From Azorinus chamasolen (Eukaryota > Mollusca > Bivalvia > Cardiida > Solecurtidae), in assembly GCA_963576725.1 (NCBI GenBank), contig OY755252.1:25998722-26062721 (forward strand): a stretch of DNA of 64,000 nt, read 5' to 3'. This document shows, piece by piece, positions 20,375 through 33,940 of this stretch. The position numbers and the translations under genes were made by a program. The notes beneath the pieces were generated by a model. The model saw only the letters and a list, made by a program, of their open reading frames with translations. It did not search any database and had not been told where the DNA came from. Positions within the stretch are counted from its first letter, which is position 1. Each line of letters opens with the position of its first letter.

Positions 20375-22579
20375 AAAAAGGTGTCACTAATGGGGTAAAG
20401 GGTTATACGACATTGGCTGTATTTTGAGTGTATTTACCTCATAATGTTGGTATGCCATTTGGGAATGTAAAGTTGTTTACCTCCAAATGTTTGTACACTT
20501 GTCAAATATTATCTGAGTCATACAGACAACACATCTATCCTAAGATTCACCTAATCACAAGATTAGGTTTTTATACCAGTAGGTGCTAATGTACATGTAC
20601 ATGTATACGAGTTCTCGAGAAGAAAGTTAGAGACCAAGATATACGAGTCCTACAAAGAATATGCGACACACCTCTATCTTGAGTTGAACCAACATGTCAT
20701 ATTGCTATGTGCTACATGGTAACAAATCTCATTAGAATGAAAAGGTGTCTCTAAGGTGTTAAAAGCTATAGGACATGTCAGATTTGTTCAGTACGATTTG
20801 AAACCATTTTATTACTTCATTTGGATGTGTTCTGAATGTTTTTATCGCTGAACGTTTGTATGCCTTTTGAGCGTGTAGAGTGATTTACCTCTGTTTGTAC
20901 ACTTGTCAGCTATTTTCTGAGTGATACACCACACACATCTATCCTGAGATTCAACTTATCTCAATATAAGGTTTTATAGGTGCTGTTGTACATGTATACG
21001 AGTTCTTGAGAAGTCAGAGACCAAGGTCATACGAGTTCTAGGAGGAATATGCGACATATCTCTATCTTGAGTTGAGCCAACATGTCATATTGCTATGTTC
21101 TGTGATCACAGATCTCATTGGCCTGAAATGGTGTCTCTAATAGGATAAATGGTTATAAGACATGTCTGAGTGTTTTACCTCAGAATGTTGGTATACCATT
21201 TGGGTGTGTAGTGACCTACCTCAAAATGTTTGTACAACTTCTCAAATATTTTCTGAGTGATACACCACACACACCTTTCCTTAATTTTACCTTATCACAC
21301 CATTAGGTTTTCATACCAGTATGTGTTATTGTACATGTATACGAGTTCTCGAGAAGGAAGTCAGGGACCAAGATTATACAGTCCTAGAAAGACTATGCCA
21401 CACACATCTCTCTTGAGCTGAGCCAACATGTCATATTGCTATGTGATGTGGTAAAAAATTTCATTGGCGTAAAAAGCTGTATCTAATAAGGTAAAGGGAT
21501 ATAGGACAGGTCAGGTGTGTTCAGTCCGATTTCAAACACTATTAGTATTTCATTTGGATGTGGTCTGAGTGTATTTACCTCAGAATGTTGGTATACCATT
21601 TGGACGTGTAGAGTGATTTACCCCGAAATATTTGTACACTTGTCAAATACTTTCTGAGTCATACACCACCCACATCTTTCCTAAAGTTCACCTAATCACA
21701 GCATTAGGCTTTCATACAGGTAGGTACTATTATACATGTATATGAGTTCTCGAGAAGGAAGTCAGAGACTAAGATTATGCCAGTCCTAGAAAGAATATGT
21801 GAAACACCTTTACCTTGAGTTGAACCAACATGCAATATTACTATGTGCTGTGGTAACATATCTCATTGGCATAAACAAAGTGTATCTGTGGTGTGATGGG
21901 TTATAGGACATGTCATAATTTGTTCAGTCTAATTTCAAACCTCTATAGTATTTCAGTTTGAGATGTTCTGAATCTTTTACCTCAGAACGTTGGTATACCA
22001 TTTGGGGCGTGTAGAGTGATTTACCTCCAAATGTATGTACACTTGTCAGTTATTTTCTGAGTGATACACCACACACATCTATCCTGAGATTCCCATAATC
22101 ACAACATTAGGTTTTCGTAGGTGCTGTTGTACAGGTATACGAGTTCTCGGGTAGGAAGTCAGATACGTAGGTCATACATGTACGAGTCCTAGAAAGAATA
22201 TGCCACACACCTCTATCTTGAGTTGAGCCAACGTGTCATGTTGCTATGTGCTGTTGTAACAGATTTCATTGAAGTAAAACGGTGTCTCTAATGGGGTAAA
22301 GGGTTATAGGACATGTCAGATTTGTTCAGTCCAATTTCAAACACTGTTAGTATTTCACTTGGACGTGGTCTGAGTGTTTTTCCTCAGAATATTGGTATAC
22401 CATTTAGGCATGTATAGTGACTTACCTCCAAAGGTTTGTACACTTGTCAAATATTTTCTGTGTAATACACCACAAAATTCAAATCCTAGAATGTACCTAA
22501 TCACAACATTAGCTTTTCCTACCCGTATGTGCTATTATACATGTCTACAAGTTATCGAGAAGGAAGTCAGAGACAAATA

Positions 22580-22592
22580 TTAGGGTTAGGGT
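22580..22592 (+). repeat. Telomere-like TTAGGG tract in a satellite unit
   Basis: TTAGGGTTAGGGT replaces the usual ATACGAGTCC segment of the unit. The equivalent unit 4.6 kb away has the same change. Confidence 0.8.
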
Positions 22593-25500
22593 AAGAAAGA
22601 ATATGCAACACCTCTATCTTGAATTGAGCCAACATGTCATATTGCTATGTGATGTGGTAACAAAGGTGTCTCTAATAAGGTAAAGGGTTATAGGACATAT
22701 TTGATTTGCTCAGTCCGATTTCAAACACTGTTAGTATTTCACTTGGATGTGATCTGAGTGTATTTACCTAAGAATGTTGGTATACCATTTGGGCGTGTAC
22801 AGTTATTTACCCCGAAATATTTGTACACTTGTCAAATATTATCTGAGTGATACACCACCCACATCTTTCCTAAAATTCACCTAATCACAACATTAGGTTT
22901 CCATACAGGTATGTACTATTGTACATGTATACGAGTTTTTGAGAAGGAAGTCAGAAAAAAAGATTATACAAGACATATTGCTATGTGCTGTTGGAACAGA
23001 TCTCATTGGCATAAAAAGGTGTCTCTATAGTGTAAAGGGTTATAGGACATGTCGGATTTGTTCAGTTCGAGTCAAACCTTTTTTAATATTTTATTTGGAG
23101 GTGTTCTGATTCTCAATGGCGTGAAAAAGTGTATCTAATGAGGTAAAGGGTTAAAGGACAGATCAGGTTTGTTCAGGCCGATTTCAAACACTGTTAGTAT
23201 TTCATTTGGATGTGTAGAGTGATTTACTTCCAAATGCTTGTACACTTGTCAGTTATTTTCTGAGTGATACACCAAACATATCTATCCTGAGATTCACCTT
23301 TTCACAATATCAGGTTTTCATAAGTGCTGTTGTACATGTTTACACGTGTGTACATGTATACACATTCTCGAGAAGGAAGTCAGAGAAGAAGGTCATAAGA
23401 GTCCTACAAAAGAATTTGTGACACATTACTATCTTGAGTTGAGCCAACATGTCATATTGCTATGTGCTGTGGAAACATCTCATTGGCATAAAGTGTGTCT
23501 CTAATGGGGTAAAGGGTTATAGGACACGTGCTGTTGGAACATGTGTAGGAGTTAAAATACAGACATCGCATTCTCGAAAAGTCAGAGACCAAGGTCATAT
23601 GAGTATAGGAATCAGTCAGATTTCAAACACTGGTAGTATTTTACTAGGATGTGTCCTGGGTGCTTTACCTCAGAATGTTGGGTTACCATTTGGGCATGTA
23701 GTTATTTACCTCTAAATGTATGTACACTTGTCAGTTATACACCACACACATCTATCCTGAGATGCACCTAATCACAAGATCAGGTTTTCATTGGTGCTAT
23801 TGTACATGTATATGTGTTCTTGAGAAGGAATTCAGAGACCAAGATCATACGAGTCCAAGAAAGAATATGCCACACACCTCTATCTTGAGTTGAGCCAACA
23901 TGTCATATTGCTATGTGCTGTGGTAACAGATCTCAGTACAAAGGTGTATCGAATGGAGTTAAGGATTATAGGACATGTCAGATTTGTTCAGTCCAATTTC
24001 AAACACTATTAGTATTTCACTTGGACGTGGTCTGAGCGTTTTTAACTCAGAATATTAATATAACATTTGGGTGTTGCGAAAGACTTACCTCCAAATGTTT
24101 GTACAGTTGTCAAATAATTTTTATTGATACATCACACACATCTATCCTACAATTTACCTAATAACAACATTAGGTGTTCAAACCAGTAGGTGCTAATGTA
24201 GATAATTGCACATGTATACGAGTTCTCGAGAAGGAAGTCAGAGGCCAAGATTATACAAGTCCTAGAAAGAATATGCCACACACCTCTATCTTGAGCTGAG
24301 ACAACATGTTACATTGCTATGTGCTGTGGTAAAACTTCTCATTGGCGTAAAAAGTATCTCTAATAAGGTAAATTGTTATAGGACATATTAGATTTGTTCA
24401 GTCCGACTTCAAACACTGTTAGTACTTTATTTCTCTTGGATGTGGTCTGAGTGTATTTACCTCAGAATGTTGGCATACCATTTGGGCATATAGAGTTATT
24501 TACCTCCAAATATTTGTACACTTGTCAATTATTATCTGAGAGATACACCACAAAAATCTATTCTAACATTCACAGGTTTTCATACAGGTAGGTACTATTG
24601 TAGATGTATACCAGTTCTCGAGAAGGAAGTCAGAGAGCAAAATTATGCTAGTCCTACAAAGAATATGCGACACACCTCTATCTTGAGTTAAACCAACATG
24701 TCATATTACTATGTGCTGTGGTAACAAATCTCATTTGGCATAAAACTGTGTTTCTAAGGCGTAAAGGGTTATAGGACATGTCAGATTTGTTCAGTCTAAT
24801 TTTAAACATGTTAATTTTAAACGTATTGCATTTGATGGTGCTCTGAATGTTTTACCTCAGAACGTTGGCATGCCATCTGGGCGTGAAGAGTTATTTACCT
24901 CCAAATGTTTGTACACGTGTCTGTTATTTTCTGAGTGATACACCACACACATCTATCCTGAGATTCACCTAATCAATATATTAGGTTTTCATAGGTGCTG
25001 TTGTAAATGCATGCATGTTCTCGAGAAGAAGTCAGAGACCAAGATCATGCATGTACGAGTCCTAGAAAGAATATGCCACACACCTCTATCTTGAGTTAAG
25101 CCAACGTGTCATGTTGCTATGTGCTGTGGTAGCAGATCGTAAAAGGTGTCTCTAATGGGGTAAAGGGTTATAGGACATGTCAAATGTGTTCAGTCCAATT
25201 TGAAACACTATCAGTATTTCACTTAGACATGGTCTGAATGTTTTACCTCAGAATGTTGGTATACCATTTGGGTGTTTAGAGTGACCTACCTCCAAATGTT
25301 TGTACACTTGGCAAATATTTTCTAATTGATACACCACACATACCTATCCTTAATTTTACCTTATCACACCATTAGGTTTTCATACAAGTAGGTGTTATTG
25401 TACATGTATACGAGTTCTCGAGAAGGAAGTCAGAGACCAAGATTATACAAGTCCTAAAAAGAATATGTCACCCGCCTCTATATTGAGCTGAGCAAACATG

Positions 25501-25672
25501 TCATATTGCTATATCCTGTGGTAACAATTCTCATTGGCATAAAAGGTGTCTCTAATAAGGTAAATGGTTATAGGACAATCCAGATGAGTTCAGTCCGATT
25601 TCAAGCACTGATAGTATTTCACCTGGATGTGGTCTGAATGTATTTACCTGAGAATGTTGGTACAGTGCAACT

Positions 25673-25836
25673 CACTTATAACGAAGTCCTCGGGACCCTC
25701 TTATTTCTTTCGTTATATCCAAATTTCGTTATATCAGGTCCGTTTTACTATGCGTAATAAGAGAGGGGGAATAAATTCTATTTTGTTATAAGCAGTATTT
25801 CGTTATATCCAAGTTGGTTATAAGTGAGCTTCACTG
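25673..25836 (+). mobile_element. TA-flanked MITE, 164 bp, inside a satellite unit
   Basis: The ends CAGTGCAACTCACTTATAAC and GTTATAAGTGAGCTTCACTG are terminal inverted repeats. Flanking TA at 25671-25672 and 25837-25838 is the duplicated dinucleotide of the satellite phrase TTGGTATACC. Neighbouring units show the empty site, so the boundaries are certain. Tc1/mariner-pogo type. Confidence 0.92.
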
Positions 25837-27173
25837 TATACCATTTGGGCATGTAGAGGTATTTACCCCCAAATATTTGTACACTTGTCAAATATTTTCT
25901 GAGTGATACACCACACACATCCATCCACCTATTTACCTAATAAATACATAAGGTTTTCATACCAGTAGGTGCTATTGTACATGTATACGAGTTCTCGAGA
26001 GGTCAGATCAAGATTATACCAGTCCTAGAAAGAATATGCCACACACATCTTTCTTGAGCTGAGTCAACATGTCATATTGTTATGTGCTGTGGTAACAATT
26101 CTCATTGGCGTAAAAAGGTGTATCTAATGAGGTAATGAGTTAAAGGACATATTAGATTTGTTCAGTCCGATTTGAAACAGTGTTAGTATTTCACTTAGAC
26201 ATGGATGTGATCTGAGTGTATTAACCTCAGAATGTTGGTATACCATTTGGGTGTGTAGAGTGACCTACCTCCAAATGTTTGTACACTTCTCAAATATTTT
26301 CTGAGTCATACACCACACACATCTATCCTAAATTTTACCTAATCACAGCATTAGGTTTTTTATACTAGTGTGTGTTATTGTACATGTATACGAGTTCTCG
26401 AGAAGGAAGTCAGAGACCAAGATTATACCAGTCCTAGAAAGCATATGCGACACACCTCTATCTTGAGTTGAACCAACATGCCATATTACTATGTGCTGTT
26501 GTAACAGATCTCATTGGCATAAACAAAGTGTCTCTAAGGTGTGAAGGGTTATAGGACATGCCATAATTTGTTCAGTCTGATTTAAAACCTCTATAGTATT
26601 TCATTTGGAGGTGATTTACCTCCAAATGTATGTACACTTGTCAGTTATTTTCTGAGCGATACACCACACACATCTATCCTGTGATTCCAATAATCACAAC
26701 ATTAGGCTTCCGTAGGTGCTGTTGTACATGTATACGAGTTCTCGGGTGGGAATTCAGATACGTAGGTCATACGTGTACGATTCCTAGAAAGAATACGTCA
26801 CACACCTCAATCTTGAGTTGAGCCAACGTGTCATGTTGCTATGTGCTGTGGTAACAGATCTCATTGAAGTAAAAAGGTGTCTCTAATGGGGTGAAGGGTT
26901 TATGACATGTCAGATTTGTTCAGTCCAATTTAAAACACTGTTAGTATTTCACTTGGACGTGGTCTGAGTGTGTTTACCTCAGAATGGTGGTAAACCATTT
27001 GGGCCTGTAGAGTGACTTACCTCCAAAGGTTTGTACACTTGTCAAATATTTTCTGTGTAAAACACCACACACTTATATCCTAAAATGTACCTAATCACAA
27101 CATTAGGTTTTCTTACCGGTATGTGCTATTATACATGTCTACAAAATATCGAGAAGGAAGTCAGTGACCAAGA

Positions 27174-27196
27174 TTAGGGTTAGGTTTAGGGTTAGA
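27174..27196 (+). repeat. Telomere-like tract, second copy
   Basis: TTAGGGTTAGGTTTAGGGTT at the same place in the paralogous unit as 22580. It is expanded and slightly degenerate. Confidence 0.8.
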
Positions 27197-27617
27197 AAGA
27201 ATATTCCACACCTCTGTCTTGAGTTGAGCCAACATGTCATATTGCTATTTGATGTGGTAGCAATTCGCATTGGCGTAAAAAGGTGTCTCTAATAAGGTAA
27301 AGGGTTATAGGAAATATTAGATTTGTTCAGTCAGACTTCAACCACTGTTAGTACTTCACTTGGATGTGATCTGAGTGTATTTACCTCAGAATGTTGGTAT
27401 ACCATTTGGGAGTTATTTACCCCGAAATATTTGTACACTTGTCAAATATTATCTGAGTGATACACCACCCACATCCATCCTAAAATTCACCTAATCACAA
27501 CATTCCCATACATGTATGTACTATTGTACATGTATACGAGTTCTCGAGAAGGAAGTCAGAGACCAAGATTATACAAGCCATATTGCTATGTGCTGTGGGA
27601 ACAGATCTCATTGGAAT

Positions 27618-29675
27618 AACAAGAGGGCCATGATGGCCCTGAAATCGCTCACCAGAGGGAAAGATTTTTAAAGTTTCAACTACATGTATGTTTCTAAACA
27701 AAATTGGACACCTGTTTTGTGGGGTGTTATTTGACCCTTTCTCTGTTTAATTATAATGGCAAGCTTTCTGGGATGATTTGCTTTATAATAAATATTTTCT
27801 AAGTCCAATACCGAACGTTTACCGACCGTTAACTTAGCATAATATATCGCACAAAAAGTATGTGGAAAAGTTTCATTTTCCATTACATATTACTACGCAT
27901 AACCTAACAACTCCTTGATATATTGCGTATTTAGAAACGAACGACAACTCTTGTAGAGCACGTTTCGTAACAAAACCAGTTCACACCTGAACGTTTCGAA
28001 CCCCTTCAGAATTAGAGTACTGATGATTGTTTCAAAGCAGAAATTGTATAAAAATCGCGATTTCAACAATTTATACAAACGGAATTGTTATGGAAATGGA
28101 AAAGTAAAACTTGTTAACAATAACTGGTGATAATAACCATTGTGATAAATAGAGCATTTGCCTTAGTGATAAATAGAGCATTTGCTCCATAAGAGTAAAT
28201 GCACTATTTATCACAATGGTTTCAAATCTACACAATTCTGAAATTTTCCTTTTCTCTAATTAACCCTTTTCCTCATATAAACATGTTTTCACGCATTTGC
28301 AGAGTAGACCCAGATTTACCTCTTTGAATAAGCAGACAACATTTCTAACAGATGACAACCCTATCACAGCTTAGCAGGACTTAACCAAAATTAGCACACA
28401 GTTTGAACTCAGATCTGACACAGACCGGTATGTAACTTTATATGTGGTTTGTATATGAGTTAATTTACTCCTATGGAGCAAATGCTCTATTTATCACAAT
28501 GGTTTTAAATCTACACAATTCTGAAATTTCATCTTCTCTAATTAATGCTCCTTATCAGTAGATTTATTCAAAGAGGTAGGATCTGAAAAAGGCCTTTGTG
28601 ATAAATAGAGCATTTGCTAACCATTGTGATAAATAGAGCAAAAGCTCCATAGGAGTAAATGTTCTATTTATCATAAAGGTTTCAAATCTACACAATTCTG
28701 AAATTTTCCTTTTCTATAATTAATGCTCCTTATCAGTAGATGTATTCAAAGCGGTAGGATCTGAAAAAAGCCTTTGTGATTAATAGAGCATTTGCTCCAT
28801 AGGAGTAAATGCTCTATTTATCACAATGGTTTCAAATCTACACAATTCTGAAATTTTCCTTTTCTCTAATTAATGCTCCTTATCAGTAGATTTATTCAAA
28901 GAGGTATAATAGTCACTTTATGAAACCATTGTGATAAATAGAGCATTTTCTCCATAGGAGTAAATGCTCTATTTATCACAATGGTTTCAAATCTACACAA
29001 TTCTGAAATTTTTCAAGAGGCAGATTCTGAAAATATCCTATGAGGGAATGGGTTGAAACTGTGAACAAACAGAGACTAATTCTGAAGCAGACAACATGAT
29101 AGAATTTTGACCAGGAACTTGACCTATTCAGTGATTATGCAACACAGATGGAGTGACCTCAATCCCTCTAGTTCAGAGGAACCTTTATAGTGTAAAATAA
29201 TATTTTAAAGTATAACCAACAGGGCAGGGCCAATTTTAACCTCAGAACTATGATATTTACCAATGTCAATAAGGTATACTAAGTAAATCTATACACCAAA
29301 TATCTAAGCTCTGTAACATGTAGTTTTTGACAAGAAGATTTTTGAAGTTTTCCCCATGCCTAACCTAAGTGAGCCCAGCATTCTGCTACTTGTACAGAAA
29401 ACAACAGTCAGCTAGAAAAAACTGGCCACCCCTGGGACCGTGGCGGGGCCAATTTTGACTCCAGGGACATAATTTATATAACTTTTGTAGAGGACCTATA
29501 GGTGATGCTATGTGCCAAAGATGAAAGCTCAGAACCCTGTAGATTCAGAGGAGAAGACTTTTAAAGTTCAAATTGTTGACGACGCACGACACACGACGCA
29601 CGACAAACGCCGACAGACGACGGACATCAGGCGATCACAAAAGCTCACCCTGAGCACTTTGTGCTCTGGTGAGCT
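27618..29675 (+). mobile_element. Family A HINE-like element (A5), 2058 bp, with perfect empty site
   Basis: The head is AACAAGAGGGCCATGATGGC..CGCTCACC. The tail is AGCTCACCCTGAGC..TGCTCTGGTGAGCT, preceded by a GACGACGCACGACACACGACG microsatellite-like tract (29578-29630). The satellite paralog at about 22995-23080 shows the unoccupied site (TTGGCAT^AAAAAGGTGTCTCTATAGTG). The insertion lies between T and A with no target duplication. The 5' two-thirds is filled with stacked palindromic MITE arms (28130-29010), and one or two degenerate core units remain near the 3' end. Confidence 0.88.
28130..29010 (+). repeat. Cluster of palindromes built on CATTGTGATAAATAGAGCAT
   Basis: At least five inverted pairs of CATTGTGATAAATAGAGCAT / ATGCTCTATTTATCACAATG with the centre TTTGCTCCATAGGAGTAAA. 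Between them recurs CTACACAATTCTGAAATTTT and TTATCAGTAGATTTATTC. The same palindrome is the core of a complete TTAA MITE at 47135-47323. The cluster looks like repeated insertion or amplification of that core, and a near copy lies at 51250-52540. Confidence 0.75.
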
Positions 29676-32600
29676 AAAAAGGTGTCTCTATAGTGTAAAG
29701 GGTTATAGGACATGTCGGATTTGTTCAGTCCGAGTCAAACCTTTTTTAATAGTTTATTTGAAGGTGTTCTGATTCTCAATGGCGTGTAAACGTGTATCTA
29801 ATGAGATAAAGGGTTATAGGACAGGTCAGATTTGTTCAGGCCGATTTCAAACACTGTTAGCATTTCATTTGGATGTAGTCTGAGCGTATTTACCTCAGAA
29901 GTTGGTATACCTTTGGGTGTGTAGAGTGATTTACCTCCAAATGTTTGTACACTTGTCAGTTATTTTCTGAGTGATACACCAAACATATCTATCCTGAGAT
30001 TCACCTATTAACAACATTAGGTTTTCATAAGTGCTGTTGTATATGTATACATATTCTCGAGAAGGAAGTCAGAGAAGAAAGTTATAAGAGTCCTACAAAA
30101 GAATATGTGACACAACTCTATCTTGAGTTGAGCCAACATGTCATATTGCTATGTGCTGTGGAAACATATCTCATTGGCATACAGTGTGTCTCTAATGGGT
30201 AAAGGGTTATAGGACACGTGTTGTTTGAACAGGTATATGAGTTAAGCTACAAACCTCATATTCTCGAAAAGTCAGGGACTAAGGTCATATGAGTACAGAG
30301 AAGAATACGAGACACACCTTATGTCAAATTTGTTCAGCCAGATTTCACATATTGGTAGTATTTTACCAGGATGTGTTCTGACTGTTTTACCTCAGAATGT
30401 TGGGTTACCATTTGGGCATGTAGAGTTATTTACCTCCAAATGTATGTACACTTGTCTGTTATACACCACACACATCTATCCTGAGATGCACCTAATCACA
30501 AGATCAGGTTTTCATTGGTGCTATTGTACATGTATATGTGTTCTTGAGAAGGAATTCAGGGACACGTGTCATGTTGCTATGTGCTGTGGTAACAGATCTC
30601 ACTGAAGTTAAAAGGTGTATCTAATAGGTTAAAGGGTTATAGGACATGTCAGATTTGTTCAGTCCAATTTACCTAATGACAACATTAGGTGTTAATACCA
30701 GTAGGTGATATTGTATATGTATACGAGTTCTCGAGAAGGAAGTCAGAGACCAAGATTATACAAGTCCTAGAAAGCATATGCCACACAGCTCTATCTTGAG
30801 CTGAGCCAACATGTTATATTGCTATGTGCTGTGGTAACAATTCTCATTGGCGTAAGAAAGTTATCTCTAATAAGGTAAAGGGTTATAGGACATATTAGAT
30901 TTGTTCAGTCCGACTTCAAACACTGTTAGTACTGTACTTCACTTGGATGTGGTCTGAGTGTATTTACCTCAGAATGATGGTATACCTTTTGGGCATGTAG
31001 AGTTATTTACCCCCAAATATTTGTACACTTGTCCATTATTATCTGAGTGATACATCACACACATCTATCCTAAGATTCACCTAATCACAAATTAGGTTTT
31101 CATACAGGTATGTACTATTGTATATGTATACGTGTTCTCGAGTAGGAAGTCAGTGACCAAGATTATACTACTCCTACAAAGAATATGCGACACACCTCTA
31201 TCTTGATGTCATATTACTATGTGCAGTGGTAACAGTTCTCATTGGCCTAAAAAGGTGTTTCTTCGGCGTAAAGGGTTATAGGACATGTCAGATTTGTTCA
31301 GTCTGATTTTAAACCTGTTAAGTATTGCATTCGATGGTGTGCTGAATGTTTTACCTCAGAACGTTGGTATGCCATTTGGGCGTGAAGAGTGATTTACCTC
31401 CAAACGTTTGTACACTTGTCTGTTATTTTCTGAGCGATACACCACACACATCTATCCTGAGATTCACCTAAACAATATATTAGGTTTTTATAGGTGCTGT
31501 TGTACATGTATATGTGTTCTCGAGAAGGAGTCAGAGACCAAGATCATACATGTACAACTCCTAGAAAGAATATGACACACGCCTCTTTCTTGAGTTGAGC
31601 CAACATGTTATGTTGCTATGTGCTGTGGTAACAGATCGTACTGTAGTAAAAAGGTGCCTCTAATAGGGGTAAGGGGTTATAGGACATGTCAAATTTGCTT
31701 AGTCCAATTTGAAACACTATTAGTATTTCTCTTAGACATGGTCTGAGTATTTTACCTCAGAATGTTGGTATACCATTTGGGTGTGTAGAGTGACCTACCT
31801 CCACATGTTTGTACACTTGTCAAATATTTTCTGGGTCATACACCACACACATCTATCCTAAAATTTACCTAATCACAACATTACGCCTTCATACAGGTAG
31901 GTACTATTATACATGTATACGAGTTCTCGAGAAGGAAGTCAGAGACCAAGATTGTACCAGTCCTAGAAAGAACATGCGACACACCTCTTGAGTTGAACTA
32001 AAATGCCATATTACTGTGTTGTGGTAACAGACAGATCTCATTGGCTTAACAAAGCGTATCTGATGTGTGAAGGGTTATAGAACATGCCATAATTTGTTCA
32101 GTCTGATTTCAAACCTCTATACTATTTCAGTTGGAGATGTTCTGAATGTTTTTTACCTCAGAACGTTGGTATACCATTTGGGCGTATAGAGTGATTTACC
32201 TCCAAATGTATGTACACTTGTCAGTTATTTTCTGAGTGATACACCACACACATCTATCCTGAGATTCCTAAAATCACATTAGGTTTTCGTAGGTGCTATG
32301 GTACATGTATACGAGTTCTCGGGTAGGAATTCGGATACCAAGGTCATACATGTACGAGTCCTAGAAAGAATATGCCACACACCTCAATCTTGAGTTGAGC
32401 AAACGTGTCATGTTGCTATACACTGTGGTAACAGATCTCATTGAAGTAAAAAGGTGTCTCTAATGGGGCAATAGGTTATAGGACATGTCAGATTTGTTCA
32501 GTTCAATTTCATACACTAAATATTTCACTTGGATGTGGTCTGAGTGTTTTTACCTCAGAATGTTGTTATACCATTTGGGCGTGTAGAGTGATTTACCTCT

Positions 32601-32843
32601 AAATGTTTGTAAACTTGTCAGTTATCTTATGAGTGACACACACATCTATCCTGAGATTCACCTAATCTCAACATTAGGTTTCCATAGGTGATGTTGTACA
32701 TGTGTTCCATTTCTCGAGAAGGAAGTCAGAGACCAAGGTCATAGTAGTCCAAGAAAGAATATGAGACAGACCTTTAATTTGAGTTGAACCAACACCGCTT
32801 ATTGCAGTGGTAACATATCTCATTGGCGTTAAATGTGTCTCTG

Positions 32844-33369
32844 AAATTCCTGCAAATTTCGTTGGGATTAGGCAACATTTGAGAAGGATACAAAATGCCA
32901 AATGTTTTGTAGTGAATACATTGAGCCTTATGGGACACTGACCAGTGACTCGTGAATTATTTTGTTGAGTATACTATGACACCGGCAGCAGCCTTTTCAC
33001 TTTTGAAATGTTTGTTTTACAAAGGGTCAAATGTCAAGGTCACAATGTCAAAAGTTTGGATATGAATGATAAGAAAGCCTTTGATAAAAGGGGCACATAT
33101 GCTAACTATTGAAGCCTGGTTGGTATCTAATAGCTGAAAGGTTATATATAAGAAAGTTCAAACTTGTTCATTCAGATGTTCAAAGGTCAAGATCAAGGTC
33201 ATAACGTTAAAACTTTTGGCACAAGTAGAAAGTTTTGTATCAAGTGACACACATGAAATCTATGCCTCATACAATTTATAAGTTGAAGCAAAGTTTAAGT
33301 TTACAAAGACAGACAAGCCAAAAACAATGACCTAATTCTTCAACCTGCAGAACTTTATCAAATGAACAA
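32844..33369. other. Fragment of another tandem-core element
   Basis: Two loosely similar segments with TCAAAGGTCAAGATCAAGGTCA-like phrases and GACACACATG, of the style of the HINE-like cores. No head, microsatellite or terminal hairpin was recognised. Confidence 0.3.
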
Positions 33370-33605
33370 ATAATCTGGAAATGGGTGATCCTTCGAAGGC
33401 AAAAGCAGACATGCAAAAAGAGAAAATTGCAGACTCAGTTTTATTGAGTCTGTTCATGAGTAGTAATTAAAAGTGCAACACTACTCACGCCCCTTGCACC
33501 AACTTAAGCAATATTCAATTTGCGATACTAATTACATCAAAACTAATGATCCCGAAGGACCAGAAAATATAACACTGAGAATGAAGTACTGGGTGACTTT
33601 TTACG
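33370..33605 (-). mobile_element. SINE fragment (head missing)
   Basis: Shares with 47560-47790 the blocks GAAAATTGCAGACT, GTTTTATTGAGT, GTTCATGAG and CACGCCCC in the same order. The tRNA-like head present in the other copy is absent here. Confidence 0.45.
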
Positions 33606-33717
33606 GCCGCCACACAAGCACTTAACACAAGTTCACAGGTTTAACTCATTGAGCCCTTGCGACGAATATACTCGACATTTACAAACTGTGTACCTGTGGC
33701 GAGTACACTTGTCCTAT

Positions 33718-33784
33718 GCAACCTGTGTAGACCCAGATCAGCGGGCTCCTTAAGAAGCCCTCTGATCAGGATCTGCACTGTTTG
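33718..33784. repeat. Palindromic MITE core (GATC type)
   Basis: GTGTAGACCCAGATCAGCGG..CCGCTGATC-like arms, reading TCTGATCAGGATCTGCACTG on the right. Centre CTCCTTAAGAAG. Ordinary divergence. Confidence 0.65.
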
Positions 33785-33940
33785 TCATTTTGAAATATGT
33801 TGCAAAAATAACCCTCATTAACCAAACAAATGACAAGACTTAAATGGAAACTCAAATTGCCCGTTTAAAGATTCAGGAGTGAAAGACATAATTATGTCAA
33901 TACAGAGACCTATATAACAAGTATTGGAAATTTCTGAGCT

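Larger units (their letters stand above)
19575..32843 (+). repeat. Satellite array: about 400 bp unit, at least 26 units, 4.6 kb higher-order period
   Basis: The anchor TTGTACACTTGTC (or close variants) recurs at 19678, 20491, 20895, 21230, 21632, 22035, 22436, 22821, 23238, 23719 and on to 32607, mostly 385-417 bp apart. Each unit also has CCTCAGAATGTTGGTATACC, ACACCACACACATCTATCC, GAGTTCTCGAGAAGGAAGTC and AACATGTCATATTGCTATG. Variant units repeat in the same order about 4.6 kb apart (22035 with 26629; 22436 with 27031; 22821 with 27431). The second round is interrupted by element A5 and lacks about one unit near 30640. Short open frames within units are not conserved as proteins. A detached remnant lies at 37240-37500. 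Confidence 0.92.

Noticed and set aside
19575..32843. CRISPR-like array
   Set aside because: The repeats are contiguous 400 bp units without short repeats alternating with unique spacers, and the DNA is animal.
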